Origin: Actinomycetota bacterium
GTDB lineage: Bacteria; Actinomycetota; Acidimicrobiia; Acidimicrobiales; AC-14
Reading direction: 5' to 3'
Length of the DNA: 6,256 nt
NCBI GenBank assembly: GCA_020200615.1
Contig: JAIVIH010000041.1
Span: 1-6,256 of the forward strand
The notes under the pieces were generated by a model. That model searched no databases and had not been told where the DNA came from. It saw only the letters and a list, made by a program, of their open reading frames with translations. Each line of letters begins with the position of its first letter. The first letter of the stretch is position 1. Shown here piece by piece: positions 1 through 6,256 of the stretch. The position numbers were made by a program, and so were the translations under genes.

Positions 1-612
1 GTGCAGGAGACCCACGCCGCGGCCGAGATCCTCGGCGCGGCCCGTGTGGAGTTCCTGGGGTACGCCGACTCGGGAATGATGGGCCGGCCCACTAACGACG
101 CGCCGGAGTCGTTCTGGCAGGCGGACGTGGCGGAAGCCGCGGCGCACCTGGCCGTGATCCTGCGAGAAGAGCGAGCCGACGTCCTGACCGTCTACGACGA
201 GAACGGTGGTTACGGCCATCCCGACCACATCCAGGTCCACCGCGTGGGCGTCCGGGCGGCCGAGCTGGCAGGTACACCCAAGGTGTACCTCAGCACGATC
301 GACCGCGACCGGATGATCAAGCTCATGAACGAGGCGATCGCCCTGGGAGACGGCCCTCCGGAGGACCCCGAGTTCGACATGGAGTCTCTCGGCGTGCCCG
401 GGGAACGCATCACCATGCGCCTGGACGTGACCCGGTTCGTCGAGCGCAAGCGTCAGGCCATGATCGCCCACGGAAGCCAGATCTCGGACAGCTCCTGGTT
501 CCTGACCATGGCGCCGGAGGCTTTCGCCGCCGCCTTCGGCGAGGAGGACTACGTGCTGTGGGGCGCCCCGGAGGGCACGGAGGAGAACGACCTCTTCGAG
601 GGCCTTGGGTGA
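1..612 (+). CDS. PIG-L/LmbE family deacetylase, 5'-truncated (MshB/Mca-like)
   Basis: Zinc-dependent de-N-acetylase of the PIG-L/LmbE family. Actinobacterial members include MshB and Mca, which act on N-acetyl-glucosaminyl-inositol or mycothiol conjugates in the cytoplasm. The visible 203 residues contain the diagnostic segment YDENGGYGHPDH (residues 65-76). By family knowledge its HPDH motif supplies a zinc ligand and a catalytic His (His144/His147 in MshB), and the Tyr before it is also conserved. The other zinc-binding motif, AHPDDE, normally lies near the N terminus and is missing. The GTG at base 1 is therefore almost certainly an internal codon, and the true start lies upstream of the window. 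The C-terminal part (VERKRQAMIAHGSQ, then an acidic tail) fits generic actinobacterial PIG-L proteins. It does not let me choose between MshB, Mca and a paralogue, so I give no symbol. The gene ends 52 bases before the next start on the same strand. Confidence 0.88.
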   Translation: MQETHAAAEILGAARVEFLGYADSGMMGRPTNDAPESFWQADVAEAAAHLAVILREERADVLTVYDENGGYGHPDHIQVHRVGVRAAELAGTPKVYLSTIDRDRMIKLMNEAIALGDGPPEDPEFDMESLGVPGERITMRLDVTRFVERKRQAMIAHGSQISDSSWFLTMAPEAFAAAFGEEDYVLWGAPEGTEENDLFEGLG

Positions 613-664
613 CGGACGGGACCGTCTGCGCACCCGAGCGCACCGATCAGTCCTTCAGCCACGG

Positions 665-1036
665 ATGACGGCATCGCTGCTCGCCATCCACGAGGGCTGG
701 TCGTGGATGATGATCATCGGCAACGGGATGGCCGGCCTGTGGGCCCTGGGCGCCCTACGGTGGCCCGGCCTCCGCTCGCGGGCCCTCTGGTGGTTCACGG
801 CCTTCGCCGAGCTGGCCGTGTTCGTGCAGGTGGCGCTGGGGGTCGGTCTGGTCGCGGGCCAGGGCTACTCCGTCCCGCAGTTCCACATGTTCTACGGGTT
901 CGTGGCCATCATCGCCGTCGGCATCATCTACTCGTACCGCCAGCAGCTCCAGCACCGGCTGTACCTGCTGTACGGGCTGGGCGGGTTCTTCGTGATGGGC
1001 CTGGGCATCCGGGCCATGCTCGTCGGGAAGGCGTGA
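665..1036 (+). CDS. Small four-helix integral membrane protein, unknown function
   Basis: A 123-aa protein I cannot assign to a named family. It is mostly hydrophobic, with four predicted membrane helices at about residues 11-31, 41-64, 73-91 and 99-119. The basic loops RWPGLRSRA (33-40) and YRQQLQHR (91-98) would face the cytoplasm, placing both termini outside. Aromatic and His residues cluster at helix 3 (PQFHMFYGF) and helix 4 (LYLLYGLGGFF), which looks like a conserved core rather than random hydrophobic sequence. I chose ATG 665 because it sits just before the first helix. The frame stays open back to a TTG at 605, but that start would overlap the deacetylase gene and add a charged, low-complexity leader. 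No good Shine-Dalgarno sequence precedes 665, so the start is uncertain. The gene ends 3 bases before the ddl GTG start, which suggests cotranscription with ddl and a possible cell-envelope role; the role is inference only. Confidence 0.72.
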   Translation: MTASLLAIHEGWSWMMIIGNGMAGLWALGALRWPGLRSRALWWFTAFAELAVFVQVALGVGLVAGQGYSVPQFHMFYGFVAIIAVGIIYSYRQQLQHRLYLLYGLGGFFVMGLGIRAMLVGKA

Positions 1037-1039
1037 CCC

Positions 1040-2013
1040 GTGCCCCCGACCGCTGACCGGATTCAGCTGGTCGTGCTCTTCGGGGGACGGTCGGCCGAGC
1101 ACGAGGTCTCGTGCGTGACGGCCGTGTCCGTGCTCAAGGCCCTCGACCCTTCCCGCTACGACGTGATTCCCATCGGCATCACGTCCGAAGGTGCATGGGC
1201 GTCCTTCCCCTCCTCCACGGCCCCTTCGGTGAGGACGGCACGGTGCAGGGATTGTGCGAGCTGGCGGACGTGCCTTATGTGGGCGCCGGCGTCCTGGGCT
1301 CGGCCGTGGCCATGGACAAGCTCACGACCAAGCGCCTCCTGAGCGAGGCGGGCCTGTCCTCTCCCCGCTACTTCGGCCTCCGGGAGCACGAGGTGGACGA
1401 GACCGTGGCCCGTCGTGCCGCCGCCGAGCTGGGATGGCCGGTGTTCGTCAAGCCGTCCAACCTCGGCTCCTCGGTGGGTGTGACGAAGGCCGCCAACCCC
1501 GACGAGCTGCTTCTTTCCCTGCAGGAGGCCCTGCGCTACGACGAGTGGATCGTCATCGAGGAGGCGGTGGTGGGCCGGGAGATCGAGTGCGGGGTGCTGG
1601 GCGACCTCGAACCGGAAGCATCTCTGCCGGGGGAGGTCCGGCCCAGCCGGGACTTCTACGACTACGCCGACAAGTACCTGGAGGGGAAGGCCGACCTGTT
1701 GGTGCCGGCGCCGCTCCCGGAAGCCGTCACCGAGGAGGTCCGCCAACTCTCGCTGAGCGCCTTCGCTGCGGTCCGGGCCGAGGGCATGGCCCGGGTCGAC
1801 TTCTTCTACGAGGAGGAGGGCCGGGGCCTGCTGATCAACGAGGTCAACACCATCCCCGGGTTCACGCCCATCTCCATGTACCCCCGGATGTGGGAGGCCT
1901 CGGGGGTGGCCTATCCCGCACTGCTCGACCGGCTGGTGCAGGTCGCCCTCGACCGCCACGCCCGGCGCCAGGGCCGGATGGGCAGGGCTAGAGGTGCACC
2001 ACCGGGCAGGTGA
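1040..2013 (+). pseudogene. ddl: D-alanine--D-alanine ligase, disrupted by a frame break and internal loss
   Basis: Ddl joins two D-Ala with ATP for the peptidoglycan stem peptide. The N-terminal piece starts at GTG 1040 and reads VVLFGGRSAEHEVSCVTAVS, including the Glu equivalent to E. coli DdlB Glu15, then continues to ITSEGAW near base 1199. From there that frame loses similarity and stops at 1342. The rest of the enzyme is in the -1 frame from about 1200: LLHGPFGEDG (from 1210), AMDK, the ATP-grasp VKPSNLGSSVG (GSS at 1465-1473), YDYADKY (Tyr at 1675, equivalent to DdlB Tyr216, indicating D-Ala-D-Ala rather than D-Ala-D-Lac), ARVDFF and NEVNTIPGFT with metal-binding Glu/Asn. Everything after the break looks intact. 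Actinobacterial Ddl has about 50-60 residues between the GxW and VLHGP segments; here almost none remain. An out-of-frame deletion, real or from assembly, explains both facts. A rescued C-terminal ORF could start at ATG 1195 (272 aa) but would lack the first strand-helix unit. The 3' end overlaps the convergent RAM-domain gene by 26 bp. Confidence 0.85.
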
Positions 2014-2224
2014 GGGTCCGGGTGATCCCGTCGATGAGCTGGACCCGGCTCACGACCAGGCGGCCCAGGTCGTCCATGGTCTCGGCCTCGGCTCGGACGA
2101 TGACGTCGTACGGCCCGGTCACGTCCTCAGCCGATACCACACCGTCGATCTTGGCGACTTCCTCGGCCACCTGGGCGGCCTTGCCGACCTCGGTCTGAAT
2201 GAGCACGAACGCACTGACTGCCAT
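1988..2224 (-). CDS. Stand-alone Lrp/AsnC ligand-binding (RAM) domain protein
   Basis: A 78-aa protein equal to the C-terminal ligand-binding/oligomerisation domain of Lrp/AsnC regulators (AsnC_trans_reg, RAM domain), with no DNA-binding helix-turn-helix. The babbab pattern is visible: strand AFVLIQT, a helix (KAAQVAEEVAKI), strand VVSAEDVTGPYDVIVRAEA with the family's G-P-Y-D turn, helix MDDLGRLVVSRVQ, then IDGITRTLTCPVV. The length and wording match a highly conserved small actinobacterial family. Such single-domain RAM proteins form oligomers that can bind amino acids; the physiological role here is unknown. The start at 2224 is set by a strong Shine-Dalgarno. The frame is open further upstream to 2401, but that part would overlap the protease gene and looks random. 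The gene is divergent from the protease, and its last 26 bases overlap the 3' end of ddl on the other strand. Confidence 0.9.
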   Translation of the reverse strand: MAVSAFVLIQTEVGKAAQVAEEVAKIDGVVSAEDVTGPYDVIVRAEAETMDDLGRLVVSRVQLIDGITRTLTCPVVHL

Positions 2225-2232
2225 GCAGCTTC

Positions 2233-2238
2233 CCTCCT
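2233..2238 (-). promoter_or_regulatory. Shine-Dalgarno AGGAGG of the RAM-domain gene
   Basis: On the - strand AGGAGG lies 8 bases before the ATG at 2224, a near-ideal ribosome binding site. It decides the 78-aa start over the longer open frame. Confidence 0.85.
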
Positions 2239-2335
2239 GGCACACCGGCGAGCGGGGAGAGCGTAGTGGTCGGCGCCGAGCAAGGCTGTTCCCCCAGGGC
2301 GTCCCCGACGTGCCACCCTGTACGTAGTGACGGAC

Positions 2336-2341
2336 AAGGAG
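2336..2341 (+). promoter_or_regulatory. Shine-Dalgarno AAGGAG of the S8 protease
   Basis: AAGGAG lies 8 bases before ATG 2350, normal spacing. It would be only 2 bases before the in-frame GTG at 2344, so it favours the ATG as start. Confidence 0.8.
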
Positions 2342-2349
2342 TAGTGGCG

Positions 2350-4053
2350 ATGCGCAGGACGTTGGCCCTGGTGACTCTTCTGGGCCTGGCCGTGGCGGCA
2401 AGCTCCCTTGGCGGGTTCCCCCCGGCGGCGGCAGTGGGCGAGGCGCAGGAGTACTTGGTGCTCTACCGCCCGGGCACCACCTCGGTGGCGGACGGGCGCC
2501 GGGCGATCAGCGAGGCGGGCGGCACCGTGGTCAAGGAGAACCCGGCGGTGGGTCTGGCCACGGTCACGGCCGCCAGCCCGACCTTCCTCGCCGACGTGGC
2601 CGGCAAGCCCGGCGTGCAGGGTGCGGCCCGCAACCGCCCCATCGGTTTCGCGCCGCCGGCCAACCGGCCGAAGGTCGATCCCGTGGAGAGCCCGGACGAC
2701 GTGGCGGTGGAGAGTCAAGCCCGCCCCGTCACCGGGGGGGCGCTCACGGCGGCCGTTGCCGGGGCCGAGCCCCTGGCCCACCTGCAGTGGAACATGGCCA
2801 TGGTCCGGGCCACGGCTACCGAGTCCCACGCCGTCGAGCGGGGTGACAAGCGCGTGCTCGTGGGCATCATGGACACCGGCATCGACGGGTCCCACCCCGA
2901 CCTGGCCCCCAACTTCAGCCGCGAGCTCAGCCGGAACTTCACCACTGACGTTCCCGACGCCGACGGCCCGTGCGAGGAGGAGCCCGACCAGTCCTGCTCC
3001 GACCCTTCCGACGTGGACGAGAACGGCCATGGCACCCACGTGGCCGGTATCGTCGGCGCCGCCATCAACGGCCTCGGCATGGCCGGCGTGGCTCCCAACG
3101 TTACCCTGGTCAACCTTCGCGCCGGTCAGGACTCGAGCTTCTTCTTCCTCCAGTCCACCGTCGACGCCCTCACCTACGCGGCCGACTCCGGGATCGACGT
3201 CGTGAACATGAGCTTCTTCACCGATCCCTGGTTGTTCAACTGCCCGGCCCATCCGGACGACTCGCCCGCCGAGCAGCTGGAGCAGCGGACGATCATTTCC
3301 GCGACCCAGCGAGCGATCGACTACGCCCACGGCCGCAACGTCACCCTGGTGGCGGCGCTGGGCAACCAGCTCATCGACCTCGGTCACCCGACCCTCGACT
3401 TCATCAGCCCCGGCTACCCGCTGGACATGACAAAGACGCGGGAGGTCGACAACAGTTGCATCACCGTCCCGGCCGAGAGCAACCACGTGATCAGCGTGAG
3501 CGCTCTGGGCCCGACCATGGTCAAGGCCGACTACTCGAACTACGGGATCGAGCAGACCGACCTGTCAGCGCCCGGCGGCTACCTCCGCGACCGGCGGGAC
3601 ACGCCCGACTTCCGCTCGCCCGCCAACATGATCCTCTCCGCCTACCCGGCCTCCCTCGCGGCGGAAAACCGCGACATCGACGTCGACGGTGTGCCCACCA
3701 ACACGAGCACCGTCCGTGACTGCCAGAACGGCGTCTGCGCCTACTACCGGTACATTCAGGGCACGTCCATGGCTGCGCCCCACGTCACCGGCACAGCGGG
3801 CCTCATCGTCAGCAAGTTCAAGGTCCCGGACCGCCGGCTGGGCGGCCTCATGTTCCCGCCCGTGAGCATGGAGACGGTGCTGAAGGCAACGGCGTGGGAC
3901 CGCCCGTGCCCCGAGCCGCGGCTATTCCGCTACAACCCGGAGCGCCCGTCGATCGCTGACGCGTTGTGCGAAGGGACCCCGGCCTTCAACGGGTTCTACG
4001 GCCACGGCGTCGTGGACGCCCTGGCCGCGGTCACGATGCGCCCGCGGCGGTAG
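2350..4053 (+). CDS. Secreted subtilisin-like serine protease (peptidase S8) with I9-type propeptide
   Basis: A 567-aa extracellular endopeptidase precursor. Residues 1-28 form a Sec signal peptide: MRR, a hydrophobic core (TLALVTLLGLAVAASSL), then a likely cut after PPAAA. Residues ~33-100 (EYLVLYRPG..., GGTVVKENPAVGLATV) resemble the inhibitor I9 propeptide that chaperones folding and is cut off. The S8 domain follows with all catalytic motifs: Asp175 in VGIMDTGIDGSHPDL, His227 in NGHGTHVAGIVGAAING, the oxyanion Asn339 in LVAALGNQ and Ser473 in QGTSMAAPHVTGTAGL. It ends soon after YGHGVVDALAAV, so there is no extra C-terminal binding domain or sorting signal. The protein is therefore probably released. 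The mature part has eight Cys (208, 216, 298, 370, 458, 463, 520, 540), an even number that could form four disulfides. The sequence resembles a Streptomyces-type S8 subfamily. Substrate is unknown. The ATG is chosen from the Shine-Dalgarno and the signal peptide. Confidence 0.95.
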   Translation: MRRTLALVTLLGLAVAASSLGGFPPAAAVGEAQEYLVLYRPGTTSVADGRRAISEAGGTVVKENPAVGLATVTAASPTFLADVAGKPGVQGAARNRPIGFAPPANRPKVDPVESPDDVAVESQARPVTGGALTAAVAGAEPLAHLQWNMAMVRATATESHAVERGDKRVLVGIMDTGIDGSHPDLAPNFSRELSRNFTTDVPDADGPCEEEPDQSCSDPSDVDENGHGTHVAGIVGAAINGLGMAGVAPNVTLVNLRAGQDSSFFFLQSTVDALTYAADSGIDVVNMSFFTDPWLFNCPAHPDDSPAEQLEQRTIISATQRAIDYAHGRNVTLVAALGNQLIDLGHPTLDFISPGYPLDMTKTREVDNSCITVPAESNHVISVSALGPTMVKADYSNYGIEQTDLSAPGGYLRDRRDTPDFRSPANMILSAYPASLAAENRDIDVDGVPTNTSTVRDCQNGVCAYYRYIQGTSMAAPHVTGTAGLIVSKFKVPDRRLGGLMFPPVSMETVLKATAWDRPCPEPRLFRYNPERPSIADALCEGTPAFNGFYGHGVVDALAAVTMRPRR

Positions 4054-4077
4054 AAGGCTGTTGAATGAGCCTCTCTT

Positions 4078-4125
4078 GGCGGCTGACCGTCGCTCTCCCG
4101 GCGCAAGAGTTCGGGGTCAGCCGCC
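4078..4125. terminator. Long-loop inverted repeat between convergent genes, possible terminator
   Basis: GGCGGCTGACC (4078-4088) is perfectly repeated in inverse at 4115-4125, an 11-bp stem with a 26-base loop. Inside the loop CTCT (4093-4096) and AGAG (4106-4109) could pair as a second short stem. It lies 24 bases after the protease stop and 44 bases beyond the pckG stop, so it could end transcripts from both sides. There is no T-run on either strand, so it is not a classical intrinsic terminator, though U-tract-poor hairpins are common in high-GC actinobacteria. It could instead be an operator or an mRNA-stabilising hairpin. Confidence 0.45.
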
Positions 4126-4142
4126 CGGCCGCGCAGCGGCCG
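4126..4142. terminator. Compact GC hairpin directly adjoining the first inverted repeat
   Basis: CGGCCGC (4126-4132), loop GCA, GCGGCCG (4136-4142): a perfect 7-bp all-G/C stem with a 3-base loop, starting at the base after the preceding inverted repeat. Together they form a tandem hairpin block filling most of the gap between the convergent stops at 4053 and 4170. No T-run follows on either strand. A terminator role is inferred from position and structure. Confidence 0.4.
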
Positions 4143-4169
4143 ACGCGATAATCAACGGCCTTCCAGGGG

Positions 4170-5984
4170 CTATTCAGCGCCAGCGGTTAGGCGCTTCTCG
4201 AGGGACGCCAGCTCGTCCCGAAGCTCGGGAGGCAGCCGCTCGCCCAGCTGCTCGTAGTGCTCCTCGATGGAGGGGACCTCCTGGCGCCACTCTTCGTCAT
4301 CCACGCGGAGCAACTCGGCCAGGTCGGCGTCCCCGATGGAGAGGCCTTCGATGTCGACCGCGCCCGGGGCCGGCAGCACGCCGATGGAGGACTCGACGGC
4401 GTCGCCGCCCCCCGTCACCCGCTCGAAGACCCACTTGAGAACCCGGCTGTTCTCACCGAAGCCCGGCCACAGGAACTTGCCGTCGGGGCCCTTGCGGAAC
4501 CAGTTGACGTAGTAGAGCCGGGGAAGGTTTTCCGGGGTGGTGGCCCGGCCCACGTCGAGCCAGTGACCGAGGTAGTCGGCCATGTTGTAGCCACAGAAGG
4601 GCAGCATGGCGAAGGGGTCGCGACGGAGCTTGCCCACGGCTCCTGCCTGCGCGGCCGTCGTTTCCGAGGCCATGATCGAGCCCAGGAACACGCCGTGCTG
4701 CCAGGAGAACGCCTCGTGGATGAGGGGCACCACCGACGAGCGGCGCCCGCCGAAGAGGATGGCCGAGATCGGCACGCCTGCGGGGTCCTCCCACTCGGGC
4801 GCGATCGAGGGGCACTGCGAGGCCGGGGCCGTGAAGCGGGCGTTGGGATGGGCGGCAGGCGTGCCCGACTCGGGCGTCCAGTCCTGGCGCTTCCAGTCGG
4901 TGAGGTGGGCCGGAGGCTCGTCCGTCATGCCGTCCCACCACACGTCGCCGTCGTCGGTGTGAGCGGTGTTGGTGAAGAAGCAGTTCCGGGTGAGGGTCTT
5001 CATGGCGTTGGGGTTGGTCTTGTCCGAGGTCCCTGGGGCCACGCCGAAGAACCCGGCCTCGGGGTTGATGGCGTAGAGGCGGCCGTCCTCCCCGAACTTC
5101 ATCCAGCAGATGTCGTCGCCCACCGTCTCGACGACCCAGCCGGGCGTCGATGGAACCAGCATGGCCAGGTTCGTCTTCCCGCAGGCGGAGGGGAAGGCGG
5201 CGGCCACGTAACGGGACTCGCCTGCGGGGGAGGTGATCTTCAGGATCAGCATGTGCTCGGCCAGCCAGCCCTGGTCGCGGGCCATGACCGAAGCGATGCG
5301 GAGGGCGAAGCACTTCTTGCCCAGGAGGGCGTTGCCGCCGTAGCCGGATCCGAACGACCAGATGGCCCGCTCTTCGGGGAAGTGGACGATGTACTTGTTG
5401 TCGGCGTTGCATGGCCAGGGCGAGTCGGTCTGGCCCGGCTCAAGCGGGGCTCCGACCGAGTGCAGACAGGGAACGAACTCGCCGTCGCCGAGAACGTGGA
5501 GCACGTCCTGGCCCATGCGGGTCATGATCCGCATGTTGGCGGCCACGTAGGGCGAGTCCGTGAGCTGGACGCCGATGTGGGCGATGGGCGAGCCCAGGGG
5601 GCCCATGCTGAAGGGCACCACGTACATGGTGCGTCCCCGCATCGAGCCCCGGAACAGGTCGGTGAGCGTGGCCTTCATCTCGTCGGGGTCGCGCCAGTTG
5701 TTGGTGGGGCCGGCGTCGATCTCCTCCTTGGAGCAGATGTACGTGCGGTCCTCCACCCGGGCGACGTCGGCTGGGTCCGAGGTGGCCCAGTAGCTACCGG
5801 GGCGCTTGGCGTCGTCGAGGGGAGTCAGGGTGCCCTGCTCCACCATCAGGCGGCAGAGGCGGTCGAACTCCTCCTGGGTGCCGTCACACCACTCCACCCG
5901 GTCAGGTGTGCATAGAGCCGCCATCTCGTCGACCCATTCGACCAATCGCCCTCGCGTCTGCGTGCCCGTGTCGGTGACCGTCAT
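4170..5984 (-). CDS. pckG: Phosphoenolpyruvate carboxykinase (GTP)
   Basis: Cytosolic enzyme converting oxaloacetate + GTP to PEP + GDP + CO2, the entry step of gluconeogenesis from TCA intermediates. It has 604 aa, the normal length of the GTP-class family, and looks intact. Numbering from ATG 5984, the visible functional residues are: substrate Arg76 (VARVEDRT), Tyr215 and Mn ligand Lys224 ([18 protein letters not shown]), Mn ligand His244, the P-loop FPSACGKTN (264-272) with the reactive Cys268 and Lys270, the kinase-2 Asp290-Asp291 (VGDDICWM), [14 protein letters not shown], the N-A-R site at 381-383, and the three guanine-pocket Phe at 496, 504 and 509 ([15 protein letters not shown]). 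These match the rodent PEPCK set at near-constant offset, so GTP specificity is well supported. The ATG is favoured over the TTG at 5987 because AAAGG (5991-5995) is 6 bases away. The ATG overlaps the stop of the upstream CSD-like gene, which implies translational coupling. Confidence 0.97.
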   Translation of the reverse strand: MTVTDTGTQTRGRLVEWVDEMAALCTPDRVEWCDGTQEEFDRLCRLMVEQGTLTPLDDAKRPGSYWATSDPADVARVEDRTYICSKEEIDAGPTNNWRDPDEMKATLTDLFRGSMRGRTMYVVPFSMGPLGSPIAHIGVQLTDSPYVAANMRIMTRMGQDVLHVLGDGEFVPCLHSVGAPLEPGQTDSPWPCNADNKYIVHFPEERAIWSFGSGYGGNALLGKKCFALRIASVMARDQGWLAEHMLILKITSPAGESRYVAAAFPSACGKTNLAMLVPSTPGWVVETVGDDICWMKFGEDGRLYAINPEAGFFGVAPGTSDKTNPNAMKTLTRNCFFTNTAHTDDGDVWWDGMTDEPPAHLTDWKRQDWTPESGTPAAHPNARFTAPASQCPSIAPEWEDPAGVPISAILFGGRRSSVVPLIHEAFSWQHGVFLGSIMASETTAAQAGAVGKLRRDPFAMLPFCGYNMADYLGHWLDVGRATTPENLPRLYYVNWFRKGPDGKFLWPGFGENSRVLKWVFERVTGGGDAVESSIGVLPAPGAVDIEGLSIGDADLAELLRVDDEEWRQEVPSIEEHYEQLGERLPPELRDELASLEKRLTAGAE

Positions 5985-6256
5985 CAACCGCCTTTCGTTC
6001 GAAGCCTGTCGTCGGTGGGATCGGCTACCCGGCGAGGGAACCCTGGAGTCCCCATGTCGACCTCCGAGCCCAGGTGCAGCCCAGTGGCCAGACCCTCGTC
6101 GTCGAGCTCGAAGATGACCCGCTGGCCCTGGCGGAGCATGCGGAAGACGGAGCCGGTGAGGGCGTCCCGTGAGAGGGAGTACTCGGAGCGGTCGGTATCG
6201 CGCACGACCGTTCCTTCACCCGTTCCCGGGTCGTACGACTTCACCACACCCTGCAC
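5984..6256 (-). CDS. Small cold-shock-domain-like protein upstream of pckG
   Basis: A 90-aa protein whose first ~65 residues follow the order of a cold-shock (OB-fold) domain: [18 protein letters not shown] at the start matches the beta1-beta2 opening of CspA-like proteins (MxGxVKxF), and [26 protein letters not shown] matches the later strands. The RNP1 and RNP2 aromatic residues used by true cold-shock proteins to stack on RNA are largely absent: TGEGTVV replaces the KGFGFI type, and EYSLS replaces VFVHF. Nucleic-acid binding is therefore doubtful. The ~25-residue tail ([21 protein letters not shown]...) is not part of a classical Csp. GTG 6256 is the last codon in view and aligns with the usual Csp start, so it is probably real, but an upstream start outside the window cannot be excluded. 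Its TGA overlaps the pckG ATG (TGATG), and its last codons carry the pckG ribosome binding site. Confidence 0.75.
   Translation of the reverse strand: MQGVVKSYDPGTGEGTVVRDTDRSEYSLSRDALTGSVFRMLRQGQRVIFELDDEGLATGLHLGSEVDMGTPGFPRRVADPTDDRLRTKGG

Larger units (their letters stand above)
2225..2349. promoter_or_regulatory. Divergent intergenic region between RAM-domain gene and protease
   Basis: This 125-bp gap must hold the promoters of both divergent genes unless one is transcribed from elsewhere. I find no convincing -35/-10 pair on either strand. TACGTA at 2321-2326 could serve as a -10 for the protease, but no good -35 lies 16-18 bases upstream. Other visible elements are the palindrome CGGCGCCG (2271-2278) and three copies of GTAGTG (2263, 2324, 2341). 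Both ribosome binding sites lie at the edges. Confidence 0.4.

Noticed and set aside
605..664. Upstream TTG start for the membrane protein
   Set aside because: It would overlap the deacetylase gene and add a charged, non-conserved-looking leader before the first helix; ATG 665 is more natural.
1190..1215. Programmed -1 frameshift producing full Ddl
   Set aside because: No X XXY YYZ slippery site sits at the junction, and even a perfect shift would leave the product about 50 residues short of actinobacterial Ddl in the linking region.
1156..1959. Open frame of 267 codons on the - strand opposite ddl
   Set aside because: It has no recognisable motif and lies antisense to clear ATP-grasp coding sequence.
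2119..3486. Long open frame (455 codons) on the - strand opposite the protease
   Set aside because: It mirrors the protease codons in a GC-rich genome, has Gly/Val/Arg/His-rich low-complexity translation and no recognisable domain, and runs over the well-supported RAM-gene start.
4061..4438. 125-codon + strand open frame across the protease-pckG gap
   Set aside because: The translation is Arg/Ala/Pro-rich, it overlaps the pckG 3' end in antisense, and it has no domain or good ribosome binding site.
4257..5915. Open frame of 552 codons on the + strand opposite pckG
   Set aside because: The translation is Gly/Val/His/Arg-rich with no motif; the opposite strand carries an intact PEP carboxykinase with all catalytic residues, so this is a codon-bias shadow.
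5985..5987. TTG start for pckG one codon before the ATG
   Set aside because: It leaves only 3 bases to the AAAGG ribosome binding site, while the ATG at 5984 has 6.

Overview
This GC-rich window carries compact, mostly ordinary housekeeping and accessory genes of a high-GC Gram-positive type. The evidence for Actinomycetota is a PIG-L/LmbE deacetylase of the MshB/Mca kind, a stand-alone Lrp/AsnC ligand-binding protein of a typical actinobacterial form, a GTP-type PEP carboxykinase and a secreted subtilase resembling those of Streptomyces and relatives. A lineage outside Streptomyces is plausible, but the sequence alone does not settle it.

Layout. Positions 1-2013 (+ strand) hold three closely spaced genes: the 3' part of a PIG-L deacetylase, a four-helix membrane protein of unknown function, and a D-alanine--D-alanine ligase gene (ddl) starting 3 bases after it. 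The ddl gene is broken. Its first ~53 codons and its remaining ~270 codons lie in different frames, and the ~50-60 residues that normally link them in actinobacterial Ddl are absent. The 3' end of ddl overlaps by 26 bp the 3' end of a convergent 78-aa Lrp/AsnC-type (RAM) protein on the - strand. That gene is divergent, across ~125 bp, from a secreted subtilisin-like protease (2350-4053, +) with a signal peptide, I9-like propeptide and complete catalytic residues.

The protease gene converges on pckG (PEP carboxykinase, GTP; 4170-5984, -). The 116-bp gap between them holds two adjacent perfect inverted repeats. Upstream of pckG is a small cold-shock-domain-like gene (5984-6256, -) whose stop codon overlaps the pckG start codon in the arrangement TGATG, so the two are very probably cotranscribed and translationally coupled.

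Functionally the window touches cell-wall precursor synthesis (ddl), thiol or sugar-amide deacetylation (PIG-L), extracellular proteolysis (S8) and gluconeogenesis (pckG). I see no CRISPR array, mobile element, RNA gene, phage gene or defence locus, and no convincing new multi-gene system. The points most worth checking are the broken ddl and the coupled CSD-like/pckG pair.
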